Source: Pseudomonas sp. WS 5079
GTDB taxonomy: Bacteria > Pseudomonadota > Gammaproteobacteria > Pseudomonadales > Pseudomonadaceae
Length of the DNA stretch: 64,000 nucleotides
NCBI RefSeq assembly: GCF_012985465.1
Contig: NZ_JAAQWN010000003.1
Location: 548,915 to 612,914, forward strand
Direction of reading: 5' to 3'
In this document: one piece after another, positions 1 to 9,211 of the stretch
Layout: every line of letters starts with the position of its first letter
How positions within the stretch are numbered: position 1 is the first letter of the stretch
Notes under the pieces: model-generated
The model's database searches: none
Seen by the model: only the letters and a program-made list of their open reading frames with translations
Told to the model about the DNA's origin: nothing
Position numbers and translations under genes: made by a program

Positions 1-187
1 GTTCAAAGCGCTCGGCAAAACGCAGCAGGCGCAGATTGGCCTCGCTGAGTTCGTTCAATTCGGCGTTCGACCATTCGCTGCGCTGCAAACGCTGCCAGAT
101 CTCAAGAATTTGACGCGCCTGATGAATTACCCGCTGGGCAAAGTGGTGCTTGAGACGCTCACGGCTTGGGTCTTCTGGCTCGGTCAT
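1..187 (-). CDS. gcbA: GcbA-type diguanylate cyclase / response regulator, N-terminal fragment
   Basis: Only the first 62 codons are in the window; the gene runs off the left edge. The start is the ATG at 185-187 (read on the minus strand), giving MTEPEDPSRERLKHHF and a charged helical N-terminus. I recall this N-terminus from the GcbA family (PA4843-like), which carries receiver and GGDEF domains and makes c-di-GMP to promote attachment; neither domain is visible here. The order of the next genes (DUF2333, NUDIX, SUI1, speA) matches the PA4842-PA4839 neighbourhood and supports the call. The function is therefore inferred from synteny and N-terminal resemblance. Confidence 0.7.
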   Translation of the reverse strand, partial: MTEPEDPSRERLKHHFAQRVIHQARQILEIWQRLQRSEWSNAELNELSEANLRLLRFAERFE

Positions 188-461
188 ATCCTGACTACTA
201 GGTAAGGGTGCATGCTGAGGTCGACTGGTGGCTCTATGCTAGCACCTCTTTTCAATCGCACGAGTGTCATACGTCAATTAACTGCAAGGTCCCGGGGATT
301 CATTTACTGACTGGCGGGTCGCATAGGCGCATCAGCGCCCTTCCTTTATAGTTGAGTGCCAGCTTTGCGCCACCTTGATTAAAAGCCCCGCACAGACGGG
401 CACGATGGGGTAGGGTTGTGGTCGTAGCTATTGAACTCAAGTGACTGAAAGGATATCCGCC

Positions 462-1529
462 ATGCTGGACTGGAAAAACCGTGCAGGCAGCGCCCCAGGC
501 CCAAGCCCTGCGCCCAAGTCGGCCTCCCGCAGCTATTTTCGTAACCTGTTGATGAGCCGGGCACTGCTGACCCTGGTGGTGATTTACCTGTTGGTCACCG
601 GTGGCCTGGGTTGGTATTGGAGCCAGGAGCCGGCCTTGTTCCCGGTCCAGCAAAACGCGCAAATTGCCGCCGAAAAAGACGGCAAGCAAATGGTCATCGG
701 CTTTACCACCGTCGAAACCGTCAAGACCGTAGTGGGCACCCTGCTCAACAAGCCTGGCGGCTACATTTCCAACGACCGCTTCCCGCCTGGGTTGTGGATG
801 GACAACATGCCCAGCTGGGAATATGGCGTGCTGGTGCAGGTGCGTGACCTGACCCGTGCCCTGCGCAAGGACTTCGCCCGCTCGCAATCGCAATCGGCCG
901 AAGACGCCGACCTGGCCAAGGCCGAGCCGCGTTTCAACTTCGACAACAAAAGCTGGGTGCTGCCTTCCAGCGAATCGGAATACCAGGAAGGCATCAACTC
1001 CCTGAGCCGCTACCAGGCACGCCTGTCCGACCCCAATCAAAAAGGCGCCCTGTTTTATGCGCGCGCCGACAACCTGAACAACTGGCTGGGCGATGTCGCC
1101 ACCCGCTTGGGCTCGTTGTCGCAGCGCCTGTCGGCCAGTGTCGGCCGGGTCAAGCTCAACACCGCGCTGAAAACCGAAGCGCTGGCGCCGGGCGAAGTGC
1201 CGCAGGTCGATGAAGAAGTGGTGGAAACCCCATGGATGCAAATCGACAACGTGTTCTACGAAGCCCGTGGCCAGGCGTGGGCCCTGTCCCACCTGTTGCG
1301 TGCCATCGAAGTCGACTTTGCCGACGTCCTGGCCAAGAAAAACGCCACCGTCAGCGTGCGCCAGATCATTCGTGAGCTGGAAGCCTCCCAGGAAACCCTG
1401 TGGAGCCCGATGATCCTCAATGGCAGCGGCTACGGCGTATTGGCCAACCACTCGCTGGTGATGGCCAACTACATCTCCCGCGCCAACGCGGCAGTGATCG
1501 ACCTGCGTCAACTGCTGAACCAGGGTTGA
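462..1529 (+). CDS. DUF2333 family inner-membrane protein
   Basis: A 355-residue protein of the DUF2333 family, function unknown. The chosen ATG at 462 has GAAAGG 9 bases upstream; a GTG at 441 in the same frame is possible but has no ribosome binding site. A proline/serine-rich cytoplasmic stretch (residues 1-25) precedes one transmembrane helix (about 34-52, SRALLTLVVIYLLVTGGLG), after which the rest is soluble and presumably periplasmic. It lies 3 bases upstream of the NUDIX gene, so the two are probably co-transcribed. It is divergent from gcbA across 274 bases in which I see no other gene. Confidence 0.85.
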   Translation: MLDWKNRAGSAPGPSPAPKSASRSYFRNLLMSRALLTLVVIYLLVTGGLGWYWSQEPALFPVQQNAQIAAEKDGKQMVIGFTTVETVKTVVGTLLNKPGGYISNDRFPPGLWMDNMPSWEYGVLVQVRDLTRALRKDFARSQSQSAEDADLAKAEPRFNFDNKSWVLPSSESEYQEGINSLSRYQARLSDPNQKGALFYARADNLNNWLGDVATRLGSLSQRLSASVGRVKLNTALKTEALAPGEVPQVDEEVVETPWMQIDNVFYEARGQAWALSHLLRAIEVDFADVLAKKNATVSVRQIIRELEASQETLWSPMILNGSGYGVLANHSLVMANYISRANAAVIDLRQLLNQG

Positions 1530-1532
1530 ATC

Positions 1533-2069
1533 ATGGTTGATAGCGCCAAGGAGGTCGCGCACCGCGCGGCCTCGGATGCCGAACACATCGCCTGGGTCGA
1601 CGAGCAGGACAACCTGCTCGGCGCCCTGGTGCGGGCCGACCTGCGCGAGCGCGGGCTGATCGGGCGCGGCACCTACATCATGCTGTTCAACTCAAAGGGT
1701 GAGCTGTGTGTGCATCGGCGCACCCTGAGCAAAGCCATCTATCCCGGTTACTGGGACGTGGCGGCGGGGGGCATGGTTGCGGCGGGCGAGACCTATGAGC
1801 AATCGGCCGCCCGCGAGCTGGCAGAAGAGTTGGGCGTCAGCGGTGTAAAGCTTACGGCCCACGACCACTTCTTTTTCGAGGACACGGGCAACCGGCTCTG
1901 GTGCTCGGCGTTCTCGGCAGTCTGGGACGGGCCGCTGCAATTGCAGCCCGAAGAGGTGCTGGAAGCGCGCTTTATGAGCATCGAGGCGGTGCTGGCCGAT
2001 ATCGAGCAAAAGTCCTATTGCCCCGACTCGTTGGCCGCCTTAAAACGCTATCTGGCTGCGCGTCGCTAA
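1533..2069 (+). CDS. NUDIX hydrolase (YfcD-like)
   Basis: A 178-residue NUDIX hydrolase that should cleave a nucleoside diphosphate linked to another moiety; the substrate is not evident. The full Nudix box G-x5-E-x7-REL-x-EEL-G is at residues 80-102 (GGMVAAGE then RELAEELGV), so the metal-binding glutamates are intact. The N-terminal WVDEQDNLLGALVRADLRER segment resembles the YfcD/IPP-isomerase-like subgroup. It starts 3 bases after the DUF2333 stop, which implies translational coupling. It is followed by a REP pair rather than a classical terminator. Confidence 0.87.
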   Translation: MVDSAKEVAHRAASDAEHIAWVDEQDNLLGALVRADLRERGLIGRGTYIMLFNSKGELCVHRRTLSKAIYPGYWDVAAGGMVAAGETYEQSAARELAEELGVSGVKLTAHDHFFFEDTGNRLWCSAFSAVWDGPLQLQPEEVLEARFMSIEAVLADIEQKSYCPDSLAALKRYLAARR

Positions 2070-2384
2070 AGTTGCATAAATTGGCGCCATTTGGCTCTTA
2101 GCAAGTAGGCTTTTTGCCGTTACACTGCGCGACTTTTCAAGCCGAACCGCTCCAACGTTTCCCCGGTCCCTGTAGGAGCGAGCTTGCTCGCGAAAAAACC
2201 AATGTCACCGCGTGCTGTCTGGATGCCCGCGTTATCGTTGACGATTTTCGCGAGCAAGCTCGCTCCTACAGGGGCGGGTAGGCCTGAGCGGTTCGGTAGC
2301 GCTGCCCCTGCCTGAGTGGGGCTTCGCGGTTGGTGGCCGGTTGACGGGCACTGATCAGTCTTCATCCTCCCAAGAGGATTGCCG
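2070..2384. other. Intergenic region with REP pair
   Basis: There is no gene in these 315 bases. They hold the REP inverted pair at 2168-2273 and, at the right end, the AGAGGA ribosome binding site (2373-2378) of the SUI1 gene. No clear terminator with a T-run was found. Confidence 0.7.
2168..2273. repeat. REP inverted pair (REPIN), TGTAGGAGC type
   Basis: Two REP-type palindromes in opposite orientation. The left copy is CCCTGTAGGAGCGAGCTTGC plus TCGCGAAAA (2168-2196) and the right copy is its exact reverse complement (2245-2273). Such pairs are abundant in fluorescens-group Pseudomonas and are mobilised by RAYT transposases; no RAYT gene is present in this window. Confidence 0.85.
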
Positions 2385-2756
2385 GTGGCCAAAAAAGCCG
2401 CATCCTTCGCCGCCCTTGGTGGCCTGGTGTTTTCCACCGACGCAGGTCGGCATTGCCCGGACTGTCGCCAGCCCGTGGACGCCTGTACCTGTAAACAGAC
2501 CCTGATTCCCGAAGGTGACGGAATTGCCCGCGTACGCCGCGAGAGCAAGGGCCGTGGCGGCAAGACGGTGACCACCATCACCGGCGTGCCCCTGGCAGCC
2601 GAGCCACTCAAGGAGTTGGCCACGCTGCTGAAAAAGCGCTGTGGCACCGGTGGTGCCCTGAAAGACGGGATCATCGAAATCCAGGGCGATCACGTCGAGT
2701 TGCTGTTGGCCGAGTTGATCAAGCTCGGCTACAAGGCGAAGAAATCCGGCGGCTAG
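2385..2756 (+). CDS. SUI1/eIF1-like translation factor (YciH family)
   Basis: A 123-residue SUI1-domain protein (PA4840-like). I chose the GTG at 2385 because AGAGGA lies 6 bases upstream; a TTG at 2379 would add two residues. The N-terminal part carries a possible four-cysteine metal site (CPDC and CTCK, residues about 24-37). The C-terminal half (about 48-123) is the SUI1/eIF1 fold with GGKTVTTITG and the KDGIIEIQGDH segment. The family binds the small ribosomal subunit and affects start-codon choice; its role in bacteria is little defined. It sits just upstream of speA, separated by a nested palindrome. Confidence 0.85.
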   Translation: MAKKAASFAALGGLVFSTDAGRHCPDCRQPVDACTCKQTLIPEGDGIARVRRESKGRGGKTVTTITGVPLAAEPLKELATLLKKRCGTGGALKDGIIEIQGDHVELLLAELIKLGYKAKKSGG

Positions 2757-2760
2757 CAGC

Positions 2761-2814
2761 CTCTGTGAAACCCGCACCGACGAGCGCGCTCGTCGTCTCC
2801 ATGGTTTCACAGAG
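2761..2814. repeat. Nested palindrome between SUI1 gene and speA
   Basis: A perfect 12-base outer inverted repeat (CTCTGTGAAACC at 2761-2772 and GGTTTCACAGAG at 2803-2814) encloses a separate perfect 16-base palindrome (GACGAGCGCGCTCGTC, 2779-2794). It begins 4 bases after the SUI1 stop. There is no T-run after either stem, so it is not a standard intrinsic terminator. It may be a processing site, a Rho-dependent end or an element in the speA leader. Confidence 0.8.
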
Positions 2815-2952
2815 CCTGTTCCTGACCGGTGTCTAAACTCTGTCCTGCAAGTGGGGTCTACCCCTCTCACAGGCAAATCGTCATTTTCACTCTTTAGACT
2901 GCGCCAGCCTCTGACTTGGGTGGCGCTCTTCGACTTTATATAGGGGACTTCG

Positions 2953-4866
<1,914 letters not shown>

Positions 4867-4890
4867 GACCGGCAGGCACAGCGCCAAGCT

Positions 4891-4994
4891 GTGGGAGCGG
4901 GCTTGTGTGGGAGCGGGCTTGCTCGCGAAAGCAGTAGATCAGTCAATACAGGTGCTGACTGATCTGCCGTCATCGCGGGCAAGCCCGCTCCCAC
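4891..4994. repeat. REP cluster between speA and the MATE gene
   Basis: GTGGGAGCGGGCTT occurs twice in a row (4891 and 4908), the second continuing into GCTCGCGAAA. An inverted copy (CATCGCGGGCAAGCCCGCTCCCAC) ends at 4994. The cluster lies between two convergent genes and ends immediately before the MATE stop codon at 4996. The duplicated left arm suggests a partial duplication of the repeat. Confidence 0.85.
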
Positions 4995-4995
4995 A

Positions 4996-6339
4996 TTAGT
5001 GTGCGCCCAGCCACAGCCCCTGCCGATTCAGCCGCCAGGCAATCGCCCACAACGTCAAACTGCGCACTGCCATAAACAGCAGGAACGTTATCCACAGCCC
5101 GTGGTTACCCAGCCCCTGCAACGCCCAGGCAAGCGGCAGCATAATCAGCACCGTCAGCAACATGCCGTTGCGCATCTCCCGCGCGCGGGTCGCGCCGATA
5201 AACAAACCGTCCAACAGATAACTCCACACCGCAATCAACGGCAGTACCGCAAGGTACGGCAGGTAGATATCGGCGGTTTCGCGCACGCTGGGGATATCGG
5301 TCTGCATGGCGATAAACAAGTGGCCGGCGAAGGTAAACAACAGCACAAACCCGAGGCTGGCGATCAATGACCAGCCGCAGGCAACGACCAGCGAGCGGCG
5401 CAGGGCCTGGCGGTCATGGGCGCCGATGGCGTGGCCGCACAACGCTTCCACCGCGTGGGCCAGACCGTCCAGGGCATGGGCGGTCAGCAACAGCCCGTTG
5501 AGCAGCAGGGCATTGGCCGCGACGGTGGCGTCGCCCAGCCGGGCGCCTTGCACCGTGATCATGAAAAACACCGATTGCAGCGCCAGGCTGCGGATAAAGA
5601 TGTCGCGGTTGACCGCCAGCAGCGCGCGCCAGCTTTGCCAGACCTTGAGCGCCGCCCAGGCGATGTGCCCGGGGTAGGCGCGCAAGGCTTTTTGCGTGAG
5701 GGCCAGGCCGAGCAAGGCGCCGGTCCATTCGGCAATCACCGAGGCCCGCGCCGAGCCGACCACGCCCCAGTCCAGGCCTAAAACGAACCACAGGTTTAGG
5801 GCGATATTTACAAGGTTAGTGGTCAACAGAATCGCCAGCGGGGCCCGGGCGTTCTGCGTGCCGAGGAACCAACCCACCAGGGCGTAGGTAGCCAGGGCGG
5901 CAGGGAGGCCGAACAGGCGGGTGTGGAAGAATTCGCGGGTCAGTTGATTCAACTCGGCCGAGGGCTGCATCCACTCCAGTGCCAGGTGGCTGAGGGGAAT
6001 GCCCACCGTGCCCAGCACCATCGCCAACCCCAGTGCCAGCAGCAAACCTTGCAGCAGGATTTGCCGCAGCGCCGCGCCATCATTGCGCCCGGCGGCTTGG
6101 GCGGCAAACCCGGTGGTGCCCATGCGCAGAAAACCCATGGCCCAGGCCAGGAAGGTATACAGGCTGGCCCCAACGGCCACGGCACCCAGTTGATGGGCGT
6201 GGGGCAGGTGGCCGATGACCATGCTGTCCACCAGCGCCACCAACGGTACCGAAATATTCGACAGAATCATCGGCGCGGCCAGGGCCCAGACACGGCGGTG
6301 AGTGGGGCGGTGGCGCCAGTCGGTGAGTAAGGTGGGCAT
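4996..6339 (-). CDS. MATE family efflux transporter (DinF-like)
   Basis: A 447-residue polytopic membrane protein of the MATE family, DinF branch, expected to export drugs or metabolites in exchange for Na+ or H+. About 12 hydrophobic segments run through it; the first contains PMILSNISVPLVALVDSMVIG, the N-terminal MATE signature. The start is the ATG at 6337-6339 with AAGGAG 7 bases upstream; an ATG at 6363 would add eight residues lacking a better ribosome site. It is convergent with speA and single-gene. The substrate cannot be predicted. Confidence 0.9.
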   Translation of the reverse strand: MPTLLTDWRHRPTHRRVWALAAPMILSNISVPLVALVDSMVIGHLPHAHQLGAVAVGASLYTFLAWAMGFLRMGTTGFAAQAAGRNDGAALRQILLQGLLLALGLAMVLGTVGIPLSHLALEWMQPSAELNQLTREFFHTRLFGLPAALATYALVGWFLGTQNARAPLAILLTTNLVNIALNLWFVLGLDWGVVGSARASVIAEWTGALLGLALTQKALRAYPGHIAWAALKVWQSWRALLAVNRDIFIRSLALQSVFFMITVQGARLGDATVAANALLLNGLLLTAHALDGLAHAVEALCGHAIGAHDRQALRRSLVVACGWSLIASLGFVLLFTFAGHLFIAMQTDIPSVRETADIYLPYLAVLPLIAVWSYLLDGLFIGATRAREMRNGMLLTVLIMLPLAWALQGLGNHGLWITFLLFMAVRSLTLWAIAWRLNRQGLWLGAH

Positions 6340-6398
6340 GGGGGCTCCTTGGGGGAGCGGCATTGTAACTGGCCCTCAACAGCGGCGCAGATCCAAAT

Positions 6399-6486
6399 GT
6401 GGGAGCGGGCTTGCTCGCGAATGCGGTGGGTCAGTTGGCATCTCTATTGACTGACCCACCGCATTCGCGAGCAAGCCCGCTCCCAC
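6399..6486. repeat. REPIN with perfect 37-base arms
   Basis: The two arms (6399-6435 and 6450-6486) are exact reverse complements over 37 bases, beginning GTGGGAGCGGGCTTGCTCGC and closing around a 14-base loop. It lies between the MATE gene start and the convergent end of the DUF6124 gene. The absence of any mismatch suggests recent arrival or gene conversion between the arms. Confidence 0.9.
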
Positions 6487-6500
6487 CTTTTTGATCGCGT

Positions 6501-6800
6501 TTATGCCGGGGGATGCAGGCACTCGATGGAGCGGTCGACCGTGGTCTTGGCGATCTCCAGCAAATGCCACACCGCGAGCACCTTGGCCCGTTCGGCGCCG
6601 GGCAAGTGTTCACCACAGTCGAGCGCGGTGGCCGAGGCGCTGTTCAGCAGGCTGGCGGTGTAGAGCAGGGAGTCTTCGAAACTCAGTTCTTCACTGATGG
6701 AGTGGAAGCCCTGGGTCGGTAGGTAGTGGCTGAGGGCGCGACTGAAGGCGGCGCGGTCGTTGAGCAGGTCGCAGGGTGGGTCGGGGACAATCTTATGCAT
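6501..6800 (-). CDS. DUF6124 (former DUF3077) family small protein
   Basis: A 99-residue protein of unknown function from a family largely restricted to Pseudomonas, often present as several paralogues per genome. The sequence begins MHKIVPDPPCDLLNDRAAF and is mostly helical, with no signal peptide, membrane span or catalytic motif. The start ATG (6798-6800) has GGAG 7 bases upstream, but that GGAG is paired in a hairpin with CTCC in the leader. The 5' leader is unusually structured (see 6803-6998), so control at the level of the mRNA is likely. The family call is from resemblance; the function is not known. Confidence 0.75.
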   Translation of the reverse strand: MHKIVPDPPCDLLNDRAAFSRALSHYLPTQGFHSISEELSFEDSLLYTASLLNSASATALDCGEHLPGAERAKVLAVWHLLEIAKTTVDRSIECLHPPA

Positions 6801-6802
6801 GG

Positions 6803-6998
6803 TGTAACTCCATATGGTTTGGAGCTGACATCCGTCGCGACTAAACGAAGGGTGGCGGCTGTACGCAGGTTAGTCGACCGGCCATATGGCAAACCGGCGC
6901 ACCCGAAGGTGCCCTACGCACAGCCACCATGAAACTTCATGAGACCATGCGCCATATAGGATCCGGGCGACTAAACCCGATCACTGATAAGCAGTGAC
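6803..6998 (-). promoter_or_regulatory. Putative structured 5' leader / cis-regulatory RNA of the DUF6124 gene
   Basis: Read in the direction of the gene, the leader contains in order: a hairpin TCACTG/CAGTGA (6981-6997); a direct repeat GTTTAGTCGC (6967-6976 and again 6837-6846) flanking the core; a long stem joining GGTGGCTGTGCGTAGG (6913-6928) to CCTGCGTACAGCCGCCACC (6851-6869), with two G-U wobbles in this strand only; inside it a UUCG tetraloop hairpin GCACC-UUCG-GGUGC (6899-6912) and a GCC-AUAU-GGC hairpin (6881-6890). Next to the start, AGCTCCA pairs with TGGAGTT, burying the GGAG ribosome site. This looks like an aptamer-plus-platform arrangement, but the ligand or trigger is unknown. 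Confidence 0.55.
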
Positions 6999-7280
6999 GG
7001 ACCGCAGACTAGTCACCGATTCCAACAGGCACAAGGCGCCAAGGATTGTCTAGGAAACGTCCTGCAATTTAAAGCGATACGCCTTGCTGGCCCTTTACAA
7101 ACCGTGACCAAATGCCAGCCCGGCGACCCCACAAGCCAGCTCCCACAGGAGGTCTTCAGTGTTTGTGGTGGCGATGTCGGCATGATGAAGGGTCATGGCT
7201 GTGCTGATGAGCTTTCGCTTCCGGCCGGCACGCGAGGCTGAGTTAAATGTCCGCCTTCTCCTCTGAACAGCCAAAACCCC
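6999..7280. other. Divergent intergenic region, DUF6124 leader to DMT transporter
   Basis: Together with the leader above this makes a 480-base gap. A GTGAC...GTCAC inverted pair (6994-7015) lies just upstream of the leader hairpins. I could not identify a convincing -35/-10 pair for either direction, and saw no small gene with a ribosome binding site. Confidence 0.5.
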
Positions 7281-8129
7281 ATGGATAACTCCGATATCGC
7301 GATCACCCTGGTCCTGATCTCCGCCTTCATGCACGCCACCTGGAACGCTGTTGTCCGGGCCGGCAGCAGCCGTTTCATGACCCTGGCCCTGGTCGATGGC
7401 ACCGCATTGCTGATCTGCCTGGCGGCGCTGCCGCTGGTCAATGTGCCAAGCCTGCAAGTCTGGGGTTATGTACTGCTTTCGGTGATATTGAATACGGTCT
7501 ATCGCCTGTTTCTGATCAAGGCCTATGAGACGGGCGACTTCGGCCAGGTTTACCCGGTGATGCGCGGTGTGCCGCCGGTGCTGGTGGCGTTGTTTTCCTA
7601 CTTTCTGCTGCATGAGCAACTGTCGTTCCATGCGATGGCCGGGGTGTTGTTGATTTGCCTGGGGATCATCAGCCTGACATTTGTACGCAGGATGACCGCG
7701 CACATGCTCAAGCCGATCCTGATGGCGGTAGGCGCTGGAGTGTTTATTGCGTCCTACACAGTGGTGGACGCCAAGGGCGTGAGAGCCAGTGAAACGGTGC
7801 TGCAATACATTATTTACCTGACGGTGTTCCAGAGCATTCCTATCCCGCTGCTGGCGTTTTTCAAGGAGCGTGCGGCACTTGTCCAGGCCATTGGCAGTCA
7901 TTGGCGAGTGGGGGCCTTGGGGGGTATTTTTTACCTGGCATCCTACGGCCTGGTGTTGTTCGCGCTGTCGCTGGATGCGGTGGCCAAGGTCTCAGCGCTG
8001 CGGGAAACCAGTGTTATTATCGGCGCCATTATTGCCGCGCTGTTCTTCCATGAACGGTTCGGCTGGCGACGGATGCTCTCGGCGTTCGTCATTGTTTGCG
8101 GGATCATCCTGATCAAAGTGAGCACCTGA
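7281..8129 (+). CDS. DMT superfamily EamA-type transporter
   Basis: A 282-residue membrane protein with about ten hydrophobic segments arranged as two EamA repeats, typical of drug/metabolite transporters that export amino acids or related metabolites. The start at 7281 begins MDNSDIAITLVLISAFMHATWN, where HATWN at the end of the first helix is typical of the family. The stop overlaps the start of the LysR gene by one base (TGATG), so the pair is translationally coupled and the regulator probably controls the transporter. The substrate is not deducible. Confidence 0.88.
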   Translation: MDNSDIAITLVLISAFMHATWNAVVRAGSSRFMTLALVDGTALLICLAALPLVNVPSLQVWGYVLLSVILNTVYRLFLIKAYETGDFGQVYPVMRGVPPVLVALFSYFLLHEQLSFHAMAGVLLICLGIISLTFVRRMTAHMLKPILMAVGAGVFIASYTVVDAKGVRASETVLQYIIYLTVFQSIPIPLLAFFKERAALVQAIGSHWRVGALGGIFYLASYGLVLFALSLDAVAKVSALRETSVIIGAIIAALFFHERFGWRRMLSAFVIVCGIILIKVST

Positions 8130-9076
8130 TGGCTCAGCGCCCTCCACCCACCCCGATGCTTCAGGCTTTTGTCAGCGCCGCGCAAACGGGCAGTTTCGCG
8201 CGTGCGGCGTCTGAGCTTAACCTCACCGCCAGTGCCATCAGCCATCAAATTTCAGGCCTGGAAGCGTGGTGGGGCGTACAGTTGTTTGAGCGGCACTCGC
8301 GCGGCGTCAAGCTGACGTCGGCAGGGCAGGCCTTGTTGCCGGTCACTGATGGGTTTTTCAAAGGGCTGGAGGCGGCGTTGCAGGCTCTTAATCCGCGCAC
8401 AGCCCAGCCGTTGTACCTCTTGTGCACCTCTTCGCTCTGTTCGACCTGGCTGATTCCCAGAATGCATGGCTCGCATACTGACGCCTCGTTCAATCTTGAC
8501 GTGGTGCTGACCAGCGCAGATATGAACCCTGCCAGCCTGGGGGCTCATCAATTTGATGTCGCAGTAGTCATAGGGGGCGGGGACTATCCCGAGCATCATG
8601 TCGAGTTGCTGATGCGCGATGCGGTGTTTCCCGTATGCTCGCCGGCGTTTTATCGCGAGCATGGCGATATTGCACCGACGGATATCGCCCGCTACCCATT
8701 GATTCACCGGGCGGATGATCAGATCTGTCCGGGGTGGGAGAGTTGGTTTGCGTTCCAGGGGGCGGCGGCGCCCCCGTATCACCCTGGGCCTCGGTTTCCG
8801 GATTCGAGCCTGGCTATAAGCCTTGCGGTCAAGGGGGGTGGGATCGCTCTGGGCCGGACGGCGTTGGTATACGACCAATTGGAAGAGGGGGCGTTGGTTG
8901 CCTTGAGCAGCCCCGTGATGATGTCGCCGGCGGCGTATTACGTTATTTGCCGCAATGGTCGACAGTCCGAGCCGGACATCGCCCGGTTGATTGATTGGCT
9001 CAAGGCCAGCGCGGGTGAGTTTCTGCGGGAGGTTCGGACCCGGCACCCGCAAATAGCGGGTGCTGGAGCACTTTAG
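8129..9076 (+). CDS. LysR family regulator (GcvA-like)
   Basis: A 315-residue LysR regulator. The winged helix-turn-helix is at about residues 7-66 (MLQAFVSAAQTGSFARAA, then SAISHQISGLE), followed by the periplasmic-binding-like effector domain. The TASAISHQISGLE motif groups it with GcvA/AmpR-type regulators. I chose the ATG at 8129, which overlaps the stop of the transporter gene by one base; an in-frame start at 8096 would lie inside that gene. It is likely the regulator of the upstream transporter, which is unusual in being co-directional rather than divergent. Confidence 0.88.
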   Translation: MAQRPPPTPMLQAFVSAAQTGSFARAASELNLTASAISHQISGLEAWWGVQLFERHSRGVKLTSAGQALLPVTDGFFKGLEAALQALNPRTAQPLYLLCTSSLCSTWLIPRMHGSHTDASFNLDVVLTSADMNPASLGAHQFDVAVVIGGGDYPEHHVELLMRDAVFPVCSPAFYREHGDIAPTDIARYPLIHRADDQICPGWESWFAFQGAAAPPYHPGPRFPDSSLAISLAVKGGGIALGRTALVYDQLEEGALVALSSPVMMSPAAYYVICRNGRQSEPDIARLIDWLKASAGEFLREVRTRHPQIAGAGAL

Positions 9077-9211
9077 CGGTAGGGTTTGGCCTGACTTGGC
9101 CTGCACGCAGAACCAAACCGCCCTCCGTCGGTCAATTTGATCACTGCCACAACCGCTTCACTGGCACTGATATATAGTTCACCCCTCAGACACCCCGACA
9201 ACGAGTGCCCC

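Noticed and set aside
9043..9063. Hairpin GCACCCGC-aaata-GCGGGTGC as terminator of the LysR gene
   Set aside because: It lies inside the coding sequence before the stop and has no T-run after it.
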